Source: Flagellimonas zhangzhouensis
Lineage (GTDB): Bacteria > Bacteroidota > Bacteroidia > Flavobacteriales > Flavobacteriaceae
Direction of reading: 5' to 3'
DNA length: 64,000 nt
Assembly: GCF_900102925.1 (NCBI RefSeq)
Contig: NZ_FNKI01000003.1
Location: forward strand, 62,001 to 126,000
Shown one piece after another: positions 51,360-61,215 of the stretch (the first letter of the stretch is position 1; every line of letters starts with the position of its first letter). The notes beneath the pieces were generated by a model that saw only the letters and a list, made by a program, of their open reading frames with translations, was not told the origin of the DNA and ran no database searches. A program made the position numbers and the translations under genes.

Positions 51360-53813
51360 ATGCTCAAAAAAACACTCCCTTTAGTAATCTTTTCATTTTT
51401 ATCATTTCACCACTCACATGCACAGCTTTTTAGCAAAAAAAAGAACAAATCGAAAAGTGAAGTTTCTGATACAAAGCCTAAACCCGACAAAAACGGCATT
51501 AAAAAGTATAGTGATGTAATTAAGGAGGGCTCCAAGACTGATGACGGACTTTTCAAAGTGCATTTAGTAGGCGATGACCATTATTATGAAATTCCTTTTA
51601 AAATGCTAGAGAAGGAAATGCTTTGGGTAAGTCGAATTTCCCAGTTGCCTAATAATTTAGGAGGTGGCTATGTAAATGCTGGTTCAAAAAGCAATGAACA
51701 GGTCGTGGAATGGCAACGCTACAAGAATAAAATCTTATTAAGGGTTAAATCTTACAGCAATATCGCGGATAGCTCTAAAGCCATTAGCAAATCCGTAAAA
51801 GTCAACAATTTTGAACCCATCCTTTTTGCTTTCGAAATTAAGGCATTCAGTCCAGATTCGACCGCTGCCGTAATTCAGGTGGACCCACTTTTTACCACAG
51901 ATGTTGTGGCCATCAGCGGCATGTCCTCATGGCTAAGAAAACGCTATAAGGTGAAAAAGTTGGATCAATCCCGCAGTTTCATCAATTCCATCAAAAGTTT
52001 TCCAGAAAATGTTGAAGTGAAACAAGATTTGACCTATGATGCTTCTGAACCACCCTCTTTTGCAGCTACAGGAACCATAAGCCTACAAATGAATCAGTCA
52101 ATGATTCTTCTACCTGAAAATCCAATGACCCCAAGATTAAATGACCCAAGGGTTGGTTTCTTCACCGTGTCCCAAATTGATTATGGAAGTCCAGAACTTA
52201 AAGCGGATGAAAAGCAATACATCCGAAGATGGCGCATGGAGCCCAAAGATGCAGAGGCCTATGCCAGGGGCGAATTGGTTGAACCCATAAAACCGATTGT
52301 TTACTATTTAGATCCAGGTACTCCTGAGAATCTCAGAAAATATATTAAACAAGGTATAGAAGATTGGCAAAAACCTTTTGAAACAGCAGGGTTTAAAAAT
52401 GCCATCATTGCAAAAGATGCTCCAACACCCGAGGAGGATCCAGAGTTTAGTCCTGAAGATATAAGATATTCTGTTGTTCGATATGTGGCAAGTACCACAC
52501 GGAATGCAGTTGGACCAAGCGTATCCGATCCACGAAGCGGTGAAATCATAGAAAGTGATATTATTTGGTATCATAACCATCTACGCAGTTATCGCAACAG
52601 ATACCTTTTAGAAACAGGTGCTGCCAATCCGTCCGCTCGCACCTTGGACACACCTGAGGAAGAAATGGGCGAAATGATGCGTATGGTCATTGCCCATGAA
52701 GTAGGCCACGCCCTTGGATTTCCCCATAATATGGCCGCCAGTTATGCCTACCCGGTAGATTCTTTGAGAAATGGTGAATTCACGCAAAAAAATGGCATTG
52801 CTGCCAGCATTATGGATTATGCGCGTTACAATTATGTTGCCCAACCTGGTGATGAGAATATCCGTTTTGTGCGCCAGATGGGCCCCTATGATCATTATGC
52901 AGTAAACTGGGGGTATCGTTGGTTACCCAATGTTACAGATCCTACACAAGAAAAAGGTGTTCTAGATACTTGGGTTTTAGAAAAAGGAAATGACCCCAAA
53001 TTTAGGTACGGAAAGCAATCCAATCGTTTTGACCCGCAGTCCCAAACAGAATGTATTGGCGACGACACTATAAAAGCAAGCACCTATGGCATTTCAAATT
53101 TAAAATATGTGCTTCCGAACCTGCCTTCTTGGACTTCTGACAAAACCAATAACTATGACGACCTAGATGAGTTATATGGGGAATTGATTGGAGTTTATAA
53201 CAGGTATGTTGGACATGTTGCCAGAAATATTGGTGGTGTTTTTGAAACTATAAAAACGCCTTCTCAAAAGGGGTCGGTTTATGCCCCCATTAGCGCAAAA
53301 GAACAACAAGAATCCATGGTCTGGCTGCAGAAAAACGTTTTCGACACACCTAAATGGTTAATTGATACCTCAGTTTTACAGAATATTGATCATTCGAGCT
53401 ATTTTGAAAACTTAAGAAGGGTGCAATCTCGACAACTAAACCAATTGATGGGTATTGAAACCTTAGGTAGATTAATCAATACGGAAACTTTGGATGGCGA
53501 ACAATATGGCGCCTATCAAATGTTGAGCGATTTACGAAAAGGCATTTGGAAGGAGGCCTATCAAAATAAAAGCGTGGACCTGTACCGAAGAAACCTTCAA
53601 AACACCTATTTGGAACGATTGACGGAACTGCTTTTGGATGAACATTCTGCTAGCTACAATGTAGAAACCTCTGATGTAAAAGCATTGGCATACGGCGAAT
53701 TAAAAGCATTACAAAGTACATTGAAAAGGGCCAAAAATGGTAACATCAATGCTATGACCAAATATCATTATGAAAACACCATCGCTAAAATTGACAGTGC
53801 GCTGGATGAATAA
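51360..53813 (+). CDS. Secreted zinc-dependent metalloprotease (DUF5117/DUF5118 type)
   Basis: 817 residues. The signal peptide (MLKKTLPLVIFSFLSFHHSHA) is followed by a basic linker, a long N-terminal region (DUF5118/5117-like, about 60-300) and a metzincin catalytic site MVIAHEVGHALGFPHNM, with His-Glu-x-x-His-x-x-Gly-x-x-His and a Met-turn SIMDYARYN. A helical C-terminal region follows. Such proteins are abundant in Bacteroidota and presumably degrade protein in the periplasm or at the cell surface. It stands alone, 150 bp after the previous gene, and looks monocistronic. Confidence 0.87.
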   Translation: MLKKTLPLVIFSFLSFHHSHAQLFSKKKNKSKSEVSDTKPKPDKNGIKKYSDVIKEGSKTDDGLFKVHLVGDDHYYEIPFKMLEKEMLWVSRISQLPNNLGGGYVNAGSKSNEQVVEWQRYKNKILLRVKSYSNIADSSKAISKSVKVNNFEPILFAFEIKAFSPDSTAAVIQVDPLFTTDVVAISGMSSWLRKRYKVKKLDQSRSFINSIKSFPENVEVKQDLTYDASEPPSFAATGTISLQMNQSMILLPENPMTPRLNDPRVGFFTVSQIDYGSPELKADEKQYIRRWRMEPKDAEAYARGELVEPIKPIVYYLDPGTPENLRKYIKQGIEDWQKPFETAGFKNAIIAKDAPTPEEDPEFSPEDIRYSVVRYVASTTRNAVGPSVSDPRSGEIIESDIIWYHNHLRSYRNRYLLETGAANPSARTLDTPEEEMGEMMRMVIAHEVGHALGFPHNMAASYAYPVDSLRNGEFTQKNGIAASIMDYARYNYVAQPGDENIRFVRQMGPYDHYAVNWGYRWLPNVTDPTQEKGVLDTWVLEKGNDPKFRYGKQSNRFDPQSQTECIGDDTIKASTYGISNLKYVLPNLPSWTSDKTNNYDDLDELYGELIGVYNRYVGHVARNIGGVFETIKTPSQKGSVYAPISAKEQQESMVWLQKNVFDTPKWLIDTSVLQNIDHSSYFENLRRVQSRQLNQLMGIETLGRLINTETLDGEQYGAYQMLSDLRKGIWKEAYQNKSVDLYRRNLQNTYLERLTELLLDEHSASYNVETSDVKALAYGELKALQSTLKRAKNGNINAMTKYHYENTIAKIDSALDE

Positions 53814-53935
53814 ACTTTTGTTTTTGGCTTAGTCGACAATCCAATTTTTGAATAAATAAATAGCCATTTATAATTGGGCTTGACTAGGGTGCTTTTTTTG
53901 CTAAATTTGCCATCAGCCATAATTTAATACTTGAA

Positions 53936-54646
53936 ATGGGAAGAGCATTTGAATTTAGAAAAGCACGAAAAATGAAACGTTGGGCCGCAATGTCCAAAGC
54001 GTTTACTAGAATTGGAAAAGATATTGTAATGGCAGTTAAGGAGGGTGGCCCTGACCCCGATGCCAATTCCAAGCTGCGTGCTGTAATTCAGAATGCCAAA
54101 TCGGTGAACATGCCAAAAGACAACATCGAGAGAGCCATTAAAAGAGCCTCCGATAAAAGTCAAGGTGATTATAAAGAAGTACTTTTTGAAGGCTATGCAC
54201 CACACGGCATTGCCATTTTAATTGAAACCGCCACGGACAACAATACCCGTACGGTAGCCAACATTAGAAGTTATTTTAATAAATGTAACGGTAGTTTGGG
54301 TACATCAGGTTCGGTTGAATTCATGTTTGACCATACCTGTAACTTTACCATAAATGCTGAAGGTCTAGACCCAGAAGAATTGGAACTGGAATTGATAGAC
54401 TTTGGTGCTGAAGAAGTTTTTGTGGATGAAGACGGAATCCATATTTATGCACCATTTGAGAATTTTGGGGCGCTTCAGAAAGAGTTGGAATCCAGAGAAA
54501 TTGAAATCATCTCATCTGGCTTCGATCGAATTCCACAGGTGACCAAAGAGCTCAATGAAGAAGAGACTGCCGATGTAGAAAAGCTTTTGGAAAAAATTGA
54601 AGAAGACGATGACGTTCAGAACGTTTTCCACAGCATGCAAGAATAA
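53936..54646 (+). CDS. YebC/PmpR-family protein
   Basis: 236 residues, standard for the family. The opening MGRAFEFRKARKMKRWAAMS and KAFTRIGKDIVMAVKEGGPD is diagnostic, followed by NMPKDNIERAIKRAS and the central GYAPHGIAILIETATDNNTR. Members bind DNA as transcription regulators (PmpR), and some bind ribosomes and help translation of proline stretches (YeeN/YebC). Which of these applies is not visible. Monocistronic, ending in a strong terminator. Confidence 0.93.
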   Translation: MGRAFEFRKARKMKRWAAMSKAFTRIGKDIVMAVKEGGPDPDANSKLRAVIQNAKSVNMPKDNIERAIKRASDKSQGDYKEVLFEGYAPHGIAILIETATDNNTRTVANIRSYFNKCNGSLGTSGSVEFMFDHTCNFTINAEGLDPEELELELIDFGAEEVFVDEDGIHIYAPFENFGALQKELESREIEIISSGFDRIPQVTKELNEEETADVEKLLEKIEEDDDVQNVFHSMQE

Positions 54647-54663
54647 TCTAAAGAGACCAAAAT

Positions 54664-54698
54664 AAAAAAGGGGCAAGATTAAATCTTGCCCCTTTTTT
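54664..54698. terminator. Bidirectional intrinsic terminator
   Basis: AAAAAAGGGGCAAGATT (54664-54680) is perfectly complementary to 54682-54698. The U tract forms on both strands. It ends the YebC gene (plus) and the M28 peptidase gene (minus). Confidence 0.9.
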
Positions 54699-54712
54699 TA
54701 TCTAAATCTTTC

Positions 54713-56833
54713 TTAAGAAATACTTTGTGTCAACTTTAGCATTTTGTCTGCCAAATCTGCAATGGCAGCCGAGTATCTTTCATCCCACTCTTCCAATCGT
54801 TCTGTTGAGCTAGAGGAAATTTCGTATTCCAATCCAGGAAGAATCCATGAAGCATATCCACTAAAAGGATCGGTAGATGCGTACAATGATTTGTACCATG
54901 AACCAAAATACATTCCTTTTTCATCAATAAAGCTCTTTTCCAAAGCCAACAATTGTTTGTTGACATCTTTGATTTCCTTTTTGGATAATTTACCACTGGC
55001 CAAAGCAGTTTTAATTGCACTGGTCAATCCCTCTGCATTTTTTTCCAAAACAGCAATGGATTGCTCCACTTTGTCAAATCCACCAAAGCCTTCATCATAC
55101 TTTTTGATTTTTTCAACCGCATTGGCAAAGTGACCCTTTAAATCAGTCGCATAGCGTTCCACATCGTAAGGAATCACTTCTGCATTGGCCATTCTCAAGG
55201 TCATTAAACCAGTCCACTGTTCAATGGTTCCTCCCATTTGAAATTCTGGATCCACGAACTTTTCATAAAAATTAAAGCTATCGTAGTTGGTGTGGTACAA
55301 GGTTGGGCCACCTGCTCCCCCGCTTAACGATGGAACTCCTACGTGCATATAAAAAGCAATATGGTCAGAACCACCTCCTAAGTTTCCTATGCTTGGCTCT
55401 TCTTTATTCCCTCTCCATTGGTCATAAAGGGTTTTTTCGGTGTAAGGATAGTCCACTTTTTGTGCCATTTCTGTCACCAAGTTTTTCAAACTTGGAGCCG
55501 AAGAAGCACCAAAGTTTTTACCAGAAACTCCTCCATCAAAATTTAAATAGGCCACTGCTTTGGCATCGAGTTCATCGCGCTTTTGCTCCACCCATTCCGA
55601 AGAACCGATCACGCCATGCTCCTCAGCATCCCAATGGGCAATAAGTATAGATCTTTTAGGCCCATTTCCACTTTTTACCAATTTTCCAATGGTTTCACTT
55701 AATGACAACAACATAGCAGTTCCACTATTCGGGTCGGTTGCACCAAAGGCCCAAGCATCATAATGACAACCCAAAATGATCCACTCATCTGGATAGGTTG
55801 TTCCTTTAAAAGTTCCCACCACATTATTGATACGAACAAATTCTTTGGGTTGATCCACTTTTAAACGAACGGTCAACTCATCACCACCATCCAATCGGTA
55901 AGTGTAAGGAAGGCCTCCTTGCCATCCGCTAGGAACAACAGCACCTTTCATTTTTCCAATAATCTCCTTTGCCGATCCATAAGATAATGGCAAAACAGGA
56001 ATGGTATGCAAAGTGGTTTCGGATGGGTCCAAGCGCTTGATTTTTTTCTTTCCATCCAAAGGTAGCGATGGCTCAAAAGGTGTTAAGGGATCACCCTCGT
56101 AATCCGTGGTTAAAATAGAGCCACGCTGAATGGCACTTTCATTAAAGTTATGTCCTTCTGGGTATACCAAACCTTTGGTGTAACCACTATCAGCAGGATC
56201 GGTATAAATTATAAGTCCAGCAGCGCCAAATTGTTCGGCGAACTTCGCTTTGAAACCTCTAAAGTTTTTACCATAACGGGCAATGACGATTTTTCCTTTG
56301 ATGTCCACTCCCATTTCCACCAATTTTTCGAAATCTTCTTTGGTTCCGTAATTGGCATACACCACCGTTGAAGTCACATCTCCACTACCTGAATAAGCGT
56401 TCCACCCTTTTTCCAGAGTTGGGTCGGATGAAAATCTATCTTCCTTTAAAATATCTTCTCTTTGGTTCAATGGCATACGGTGCGGCGTTACCAATTCCAC
56501 CACTGAGGAACCACCCGTGGATGTCATGTAAATATCATAGGGATATTTTTCCACTTTCATTCCTGCATTTTCCATAACGGAAACCATATAGTCAGCCACT
56601 TCTTCATTGGCTTTGGTTCCAGAAACGTGTGGTTTTGCAGTCAACGTTTTAAGGTGCTCCTTGAATTTTGGAAAATCAACGGTTTTTAGGAAGGTGGATT
56701 CCAGAGTTTCCTGTTCTGCTTTTGAAGCAGAGCTATATCCTTTCCATTCCTGGGCAGATACAATTGAGGTTGATATCAACCCTGCAAAGGCCAATATCCG
56801 AAAGCAATTCTTTCTTGAATTTTCAAGCTTCAT
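54713..56833 (-). CDS. Secreted M28-family metallopeptidase (glutamate carboxypeptidase II-like)
   Basis: 706 residues from the ATG at 56833, which precedes a signal peptide (MKLENSRKNCFRILAFAGLI); the frame extends 39 codons further but that stretch has no secretion logic. A PA domain (about 150-300, GKIVIARYGKNFRGFKAK) interrupts the M28 catalytic domain. Zinc ligands are in GCHYDAWAFGATDPNSG and HWDAEEHGVIGSSEWVE, with a later SDHIAFYMHVGVPSL. A C-terminal TFR-like dimerization domain follows. The order is that of human GCPII/NAALADase-like enzymes. It probably cleaves acidic C-terminal residues from peptides in the periplasm. Confidence 0.9.
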   Translation of the reverse strand: MKLENSRKNCFRILAFAGLISTSIVSAQEWKGYSSASKAEQETLESTFLKTVDFPKFKEHLKTLTAKPHVSGTKANEEVADYMVSVMENAGMKVEKYPYDIYMTSTGGSSVVELVTPHRMPLNQREDILKEDRFSSDPTLEKGWNAYSGSGDVTSTVVYANYGTKEDFEKLVEMGVDIKGKIVIARYGKNFRGFKAKFAEQFGAAGLIIYTDPADSGYTKGLVYPEGHNFNESAIQRGSILTTDYEGDPLTPFEPSLPLDGKKKIKRLDPSETTLHTIPVLPLSYGSAKEIIGKMKGAVVPSGWQGGLPYTYRLDGGDELTVRLKVDQPKEFVRINNVVGTFKGTTYPDEWIILGCHYDAWAFGATDPNSGTAMLLSLSETIGKLVKSGNGPKRSILIAHWDAEEHGVIGSSEWVEQKRDELDAKAVAYLNFDGGVSGKNFGASSAPSLKNLVTEMAQKVDYPYTEKTLYDQWRGNKEEPSIGNLGGGSDHIAFYMHVGVPSLSGGAGGPTLYHTNYDSFNFYEKFVDPEFQMGGTIEQWTGLMTLRMANAEVIPYDVERYATDLKGHFANAVEKIKKYDEGFGGFDKVEQSIAVLEKNAEGLTSAIKTALASGKLSKKEIKDVNKQLLALEKSFIDEKGMYFGSWYKSLYASTDPFSGYASWILPGLEYEISSSSTERLEEWDERYSAAIADLADKMLKLTQSIS

Positions 56834-56913
56834 AATTTGAGTTAGTTTTGGTTCCTCAAATATAACGGTAATAAGGTTTAGAATTAAAGGAGAAAGCCCC
56901 ATCTTAAAATAAA

Positions 56914-56940
56914 CAAGGGCAAGTTTTACACCTGCCCTTG
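56914..56940 (-). terminator. Intrinsic terminator of the carboxylesterase operon
   Basis: CAAGGGCA (56914-56921) pairs with TGCCCTTG (56933-56940). On the minus strand it is followed by TTTATTTT. It lies 36 bp after the carboxylesterase stop. Confidence 0.75.
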
Positions 56941-56975
56941 AAGTCATCAATATTGTTTGAAATTATAATCCGAAT

Positions 56976-58505
56976 TTATTTCTGGGACAAAAATTTTATT
57001 TCATCAGAATATTTGGTTTCCATTTTAATGGATTCAACCTCCAACAACAAAATTTCACCATCTTCAACATCGTATGGTTTCCAATTGGGCAAACCTTTTC
57101 CATTTGGGTTACCCGATTTGGCAAAATTGACCCAATAGCTAGACATTTGGTCTTCAAAAACTCGCTCTTCAGGTTTCCAAGGCCGCTTCCATTGATCTAA
57201 TGTATGCAAGGCAAAAGGAACCTCTGAAGTATGAAATGCGCCATAATTGGGAAAATCGGGCTTGTCTGTTGGCACGTGCTGAAACTCATAGATCCAAGTT
57301 TTTTTTGAATTGAATTGTGCTAATTTATGTGCTGGAACTCCTGCAAAATCTAAAAGCGCTAACTTCTCCTGCTCCTTTTGTGCTTCTTCATTATTGTTCA
57401 CTTTAAAAAGGGTTTGAAAGGCATCAAAACGGTTGGCAAACCTATCCCGACCCAATTGGTTAAAACTTTCTTGTGTTACATTTGGTGGTGTTAAAAAATT
57501 ACCGTCGCCCGTAACCCATCCTGTCAAAATGGGAACTTGATTTTGTTGTCCACTTTCAAAATGTGCAGCGATATCGTCTGGTAAAAAGTATCCGTCTGAA
57601 ACTACCCCAAAACGTCCTGCAGTAGGTTGATTGCCCAATTTCAAAATACTGTCAGCTGACATATCTCTCAATTCTGCTAAATTTTGGGCTCCTGCCAATT
57701 GCATAAACGTTTCTCCTTGCTGTTCCGCATCCTCAAGATTTTGCATCAAACGTCCAGATAAAATGCCTCCACTTTGCGCGATGGCCTTATGGAAAAATCC
57801 ATTGGCTAAGGGAGAGGCAATTTGCGCATTTACACTAAAAGAGCCTGCTGATTGTCCTGCAATGGTAACGTTATTTGGATCACCACCAAATGCTTCAATA
57901 TTATTTTTGACCCATTTTAGTGCCTGCAATTGATCCATTAAACCATAATTTCCAGAGGCATTGTATCCAGATTCTTCACTCAACTCGGGATGGGCCATAA
58001 AGCCAAAAACGCCGACTCTATAGTTGAAACTGACAAACACCACTCCTTGTTCGGCCATATCCTGCCCATCGTAAATATCACAATTGGCTGACCCACTGCT
58101 AAAACCACCGCCATAAATCCATACAAAAACAGGCAGTTTTTCATTTTTGCTTTTCGCTGGCGTCCAAACATTCAAGTAGAGGCAATCCTCACTCAAAGGT
58201 TCAGGCTTTGCAATAAATTCTTCCGTCCAAGAGAAAAATGGCTGAGGAGTATTTTGGATAGGGCTTGGTCCAAATTCAAAACAATCTTTAACACCCGTCC
58301 AAGACTCTGCAGGTTGCGGAGCTTTCCACCTTAAATCACCAATGGGAGGTTGTGCAAAAGGTATTCCTTTAAAAATTCGGACATCCTTGTTTTCATACCC
58401 TTTTACTTTTCCATCTTGGGTGCTTACAATATTTTGAGCCAAAATTGATAGTGGAAATAGGGCTATCACCAATAATAGCCCATTAACCAATTTTACTTTG
58501 CGCAT
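56976..58505 (-). CDS. Secreted type B carboxylesterase
   Basis: 509 residues, alpha/beta hydrolase fold. The signal peptide (MRKVKLVNGLLLVIALFPLS) is followed by DVRIFKGIPFAQPPIGDLRW, EDCLYLNVWTP, and the nucleophile elbow TIAGQSAGSFS with catalytic Ser. A late GAFHTSEVPFALHTL supplies the His. This is typical of the para-nitrobenzyl esterase/cholinesterase class. It lies 28 bp downstream of an amidohydrolase gene on the same strand, suggesting an operon that hydrolyses an ester or aromatic substrate. The substrate is unknown. Confidence 0.9.
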   Translation of the reverse strand: MRKVKLVNGLLLVIALFPLSILAQNIVSTQDGKVKGYENKDVRIFKGIPFAQPPIGDLRWKAPQPAESWTGVKDCFEFGPSPIQNTPQPFFSWTEEFIAKPEPLSEDCLYLNVWTPAKSKNEKLPVFVWIYGGGFSSGSANCDIYDGQDMAEQGVVFVSFNYRVGVFGFMAHPELSEESGYNASGNYGLMDQLQALKWVKNNIEAFGGDPNNVTIAGQSAGSFSVNAQIASPLANGFFHKAIAQSGGILSGRLMQNLEDAEQQGETFMQLAGAQNLAELRDMSADSILKLGNQPTAGRFGVVSDGYFLPDDIAAHFESGQQNQVPILTGWVTGDGNFLTPPNVTQESFNQLGRDRFANRFDAFQTLFKVNNNEEAQKEQEKLALLDFAGVPAHKLAQFNSKKTWIYEFQHVPTDKPDFPNYGAFHTSEVPFALHTLDQWKRPWKPEERVFEDQMSSYWVNFAKSGNPNGKGLPNWKPYDVEDGEILLLEVESIKMETKYSDEIKFLSQK

Positions 58506-58533
58506 ATTGAATTTCCTTTAAATTATCTTCTCT

Positions 58534-59538
58534 CTATTCAAATTTGGAGGCATCTAAATTGAAGAATCGAACTGCGTTGTTAAAGAAAATATCTCTTTTT
58601 TGCTCTTCGGAAAGGTAGTTTGCACTTTCAATAACTTGAATAGAGGTTTCAAACAATTCTGGCCACATCATAAAATCGGTTCCATATAAAATTCGTTTTC
58701 CGAATCCTGCCTGTACCAATCTTTTAAGGTAATCGTGAATTTCTTCCAAAGGATAGGACCAGATAAATCCAGCCAAATCCACATAAACATATGCATTGGC
58801 ACCCATTAATGCAATCATTTGGTCGGCCATGGGATAACCTGCATGCATTACCCAAATTTTCAATTTAGGGTGTCTTGCCAACATATCTTCCAACAAGAAT
58901 GGCTGTCCCAACGACGCTCTATAAGCAGGTCTGGTAATATTGATGGTTCCGTTACCACCAGTTCCCATGTGAATCCCTACTGGAATTCCCAATTCTTCAG
59001 CTACACCAAAGTACTCGTCCAGCGACATATCGCTAGGTGACATTCCTTGGTATTGTGGAGCCACTTCTCCCATTACTTTGTAAAAACCAGTGGAAAGTGA
59101 ATCGCGAAATTGCTCTACGGTCATTTGGTCGGCATTACTGATGCCCAAGGATGGGATAATCTTATCTGGAGCCGCTTTGTGCCATCTATGGATCACCTTC
59201 GCATCTCCACTCACCACCATGGTGATATTTAATTCTTCATTGGCCCTAAGAATGGCGGCATCCATTTCGGCATCGCTCCTAGCAGGTTGTAAAGGATTTA
59301 TACAATCGGTGTTCATAAATACTGGTGGATCCTGGTTGGGGTCTCCTCCAGGCATATCTTTTAAGAACCACGGACACATTGGAGATCCATTTGGGTTACC
59401 TCCCATGGCATGTACGTGTACATCTATAATGGGTTTTCTTTTTTTGGTTTCTTGTGCATTTGTTGTAAAGACCAAGCATCCAGACAATAGGACAAATGCC
59501 AAGGATTGTTTTACAACTTGGTTGATAGATAGTTTCAT
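58534..59538 (-). CDS. Secreted amidohydrolase-family protein (PF04909-like)
   Basis: 334 residues with a signal peptide (MKLSINQVVKQSLAFVLLSG). The TIM-barrel metal-binding motifs of the amidohydrolase-2 group are visible: IIDVHVHAMGG, VGIHMGTGG, VMHAGYPMAD and LYGTDFMMW, the last with the catalytic Asp. Family members hydrolyse or decarboxylate ring compounds and lactones. It is first in the two-gene operon with the carboxylesterase and divergent from an AraC regulator across 331 bp, which makes that regulator a natural controller of the operon. Confidence 0.85.
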   Translation of the reverse strand: MKLSINQVVKQSLAFVLLSGCLVFTTNAQETKKRKPIIDVHVHAMGGNPNGSPMCPWFLKDMPGGDPNQDPPVFMNTDCINPLQPARSDAEMDAAILRANEELNITMVVSGDAKVIHRWHKAAPDKIIPSLGISNADQMTVEQFRDSLSTGFYKVMGEVAPQYQGMSPSDMSLDEYFGVAEELGIPVGIHMGTGGNGTINITRPAYRASLGQPFLLEDMLARHPKLKIWVMHAGYPMADQMIALMGANAYVYVDLAGFIWSYPLEEIHDYLKRLVQAGFGKRILYGTDFMMWPELFETSIQVIESANYLSEEQKRDIFFNNAVRFFNLDASKFE

Positions 59539-59599
59539 AAAAAAGTTTGTTTAGTAATAAGAATTCAATTTAACGGTTTTATTCAAAACAAAATCAACA

Positions 59600-59677
59600 A
59601 TTATGTTAAGCGGCGGGAATCATCAGGTATTCAGCAGTTTCCCAAGGGTTGACGACATTGCAATGGCTTAACATAAT
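59600..59677. repeat. 12-bp perfect inverted repeat in the amidohydrolase/AraC promoter region
   Basis: ATTATGTTAAGC (59600-59611) and GCTTAACATAAT (59666-59677), separated by 54 bp with a GC-richer middle. It is the only structure seen in the 331-bp gap 59539-59869. The spacing could suit two half-operators joined by a DNA loop, a cruciform, or a small inserted element. It lies 62 bp from the amidohydrolase start. Confidence 0.5.
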
Positions 59678-59869
59678 CATTGATAAATTGGGATTAATCA
59701 AAGTATAAATATTAAAAATTCAAAAAACCTACCTCTTGCCATTTTACAGATTCATGGATTTATTAATTTGGTTGTCCAACAAACTCAATAACTAAATGCG
59801 GAGAACCAATAAAGACTGGCTTTTTGGGTTTTCGTTTTATAATGGTCAATAGAAATGGCCATTTGAACA

Positions 59870-60811
59870 ATGAAAGTAATTAAAGAATCATATTGCTCCT
59901 ATTGTAGTGCATTGCAAACTCCTTTTGAAAGCAACAATTTTTGTTCTAGGCATGGACATACCAATGATAAGATCTTTGGAAATGTTTTCTACATCAAGAC
60001 CAATCAACTGGTATCGGAAGAGCATAAATCCCGTATTTCTATTCGAGGAGTTCTAAATGGATATCAACATTATTACGTGGACAATCGAGATCTTTTGTTA
60101 AGTAAACATAAGTTCGTGGTTTTTGAAAATGAACAAGCATTTTCCACAAAAATAGAATCTCCCTATCCTACCGAAGCAGTCATTGTGTCCTATGGTCAAG
60201 AAGATCTTCATGCCATAATCAATAGTTTTTCCAGTTCTTTTGATGATATGCTAGACGGAATACCTTCCACAGCATCTATTTGGGACATTAAATTGTTCGA
60301 CAGCACTTACGACATGAGCAAGGAAATGTCGATTGCGATGCACGATCTTGCAGAAGCGATTCAAATGAATGTTAAGGACGAGTTGTTTTATGAAGAAATG
60401 CGATTTACCATTATGGAGAAAGCATTGCGACATCTGTTGACCACTGAAAAAAAATTGTTGCAACTCTCCATTAAAAAGGAATCCACAAAAATTGAGCATT
60501 ATAGACGGTTATTAAGATCCAAAGATTATATCCTATCACACTTGGATCAAAAGCTTTCATTGGAAGAAATAAGTACTGAAGCATCCATGTCGCCCTACCA
60601 TTATATTCGCAGTTTTAAAGGAGCTTTTAAACTTACTCCCATGCAATTTGTGGTTCAGGAGCGCTTATCCCTCGCCAAAGATTTAATTCAACACACTAAC
60701 TTACCCATTTCTCAGATTCTTATTGAAGCTGGATATGATAACCCAAGTTCGTTCTCACGAGCGTTTAAGAAAAAATACGGAATCACCCCACTTTCCTACA
60801 GGGCGGCCTAG
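59870..60811 (+). CDS. AraC-family transcriptional regulator with unusual Cys-rich N-terminus
   Basis: 313 residues. The C-terminal HTH_18 domain (about 215-313) has LSLEEISTEASMSPYHYIRS and DNPSSFSRAFKKKYGITPLS, clear for the family. The N-terminal sensor part is not a recognised cupin: it begins SYCSYCSALQTPFESNNFCS followed by RHGH, a pattern that might bind a metal. Divergent from the amidohydrolase-carboxylesterase operon, which it probably controls. An inverted repeat lies in the shared promoter region. Confidence 0.87.
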   Translation: MKVIKESYCSYCSALQTPFESNNFCSRHGHTNDKIFGNVFYIKTNQLVSEEHKSRISIRGVLNGYQHYYVDNRDLLLSKHKFVVFENEQAFSTKIESPYPTEAVIVSYGQEDLHAIINSFSSSFDDMLDGIPSTASIWDIKLFDSTYDMSKEMSIAMHDLAEAIQMNVKDELFYEEMRFTIMEKALRHLLTTEKKLLQLSIKKESTKIEHYRRLLRSKDYILSHLDQKLSLEEISTEASMSPYHYIRSFKGAFKLTPMQFVVQERLSLAKDLIQHTNLPISQILIEAGYDNPSSFSRAFKKKYGITPLSYRAA

Positions 60812-60956
60812 GTATCTCCCAACCTATTTTTTGATTGTTTATTGAAATTTTTGGTTTTCTATTTCTTCGACCAAAATTTTTTCAAAAACTGAATTTAACT
60901 CCCTGAAAAAAGTAAAGCCTTAATCTCCCAGATTGAAAATGCCAAATAAGGCACAA

Positions 60957-61127
60957 TTATCCTTGGGCAATAATAGTAGATTGCAACAAAATTAAAGTTG
61001 TTTTCCCTTCTTCAAAATGAATACCAGAATACCCTTGCTTCAAGTGTCTTGAGACCTCAATTTTCAAACCATTATCGATATCAAAATTGCAGAGTTCCGT
61101 TCCTTGAACGGAAAATTGCTCTATCAT
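60957..61127 (-). CDS. Possible 56-residue small protein
   Basis: An open frame too short for standard gene calls: ATG at 61127, TAA at 60957, translation starting MIEQFSVQGTELCNFDIDNG. Codon use looks natural, with mixed strands and helix and no low-complexity bias. The terminator of the acyltransferase operon lies just upstream (61166-61193), so it would need its own promoter. No family recognised. It may be a remnant. The remaining parts of the gap 60812-61215 hold nothing else. Confidence 0.35.
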   Translation of the reverse strand: MIEQFSVQGTELCNFDIDNGLKIEVSRHLKQGYSGIHFEEGKTTLILLQSTIIAQG

Positions 61128-61165
61128 AATTTTAGTGTGTGTTGATTTTTTTTCATAATCGCCAA

Positions 61166-61193
61166 AAGGGGTGCAATGGCAGTTGCACCCCTT
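61166..61193. terminator. Intrinsic terminator after the acyltransferase gene
   Basis: AAGGGGTGCAA (61166-61176) pairs with TTGCACCCCTT (61183-61193), loop of six. The flanks are TTTT on the minus strand and ATTTTTT on the plus strand, so it works in both directions. Confidence 0.8.
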
Positions 61194-61215
61194 ATTTTTT
61201 CTCCTATTGGGAAGT

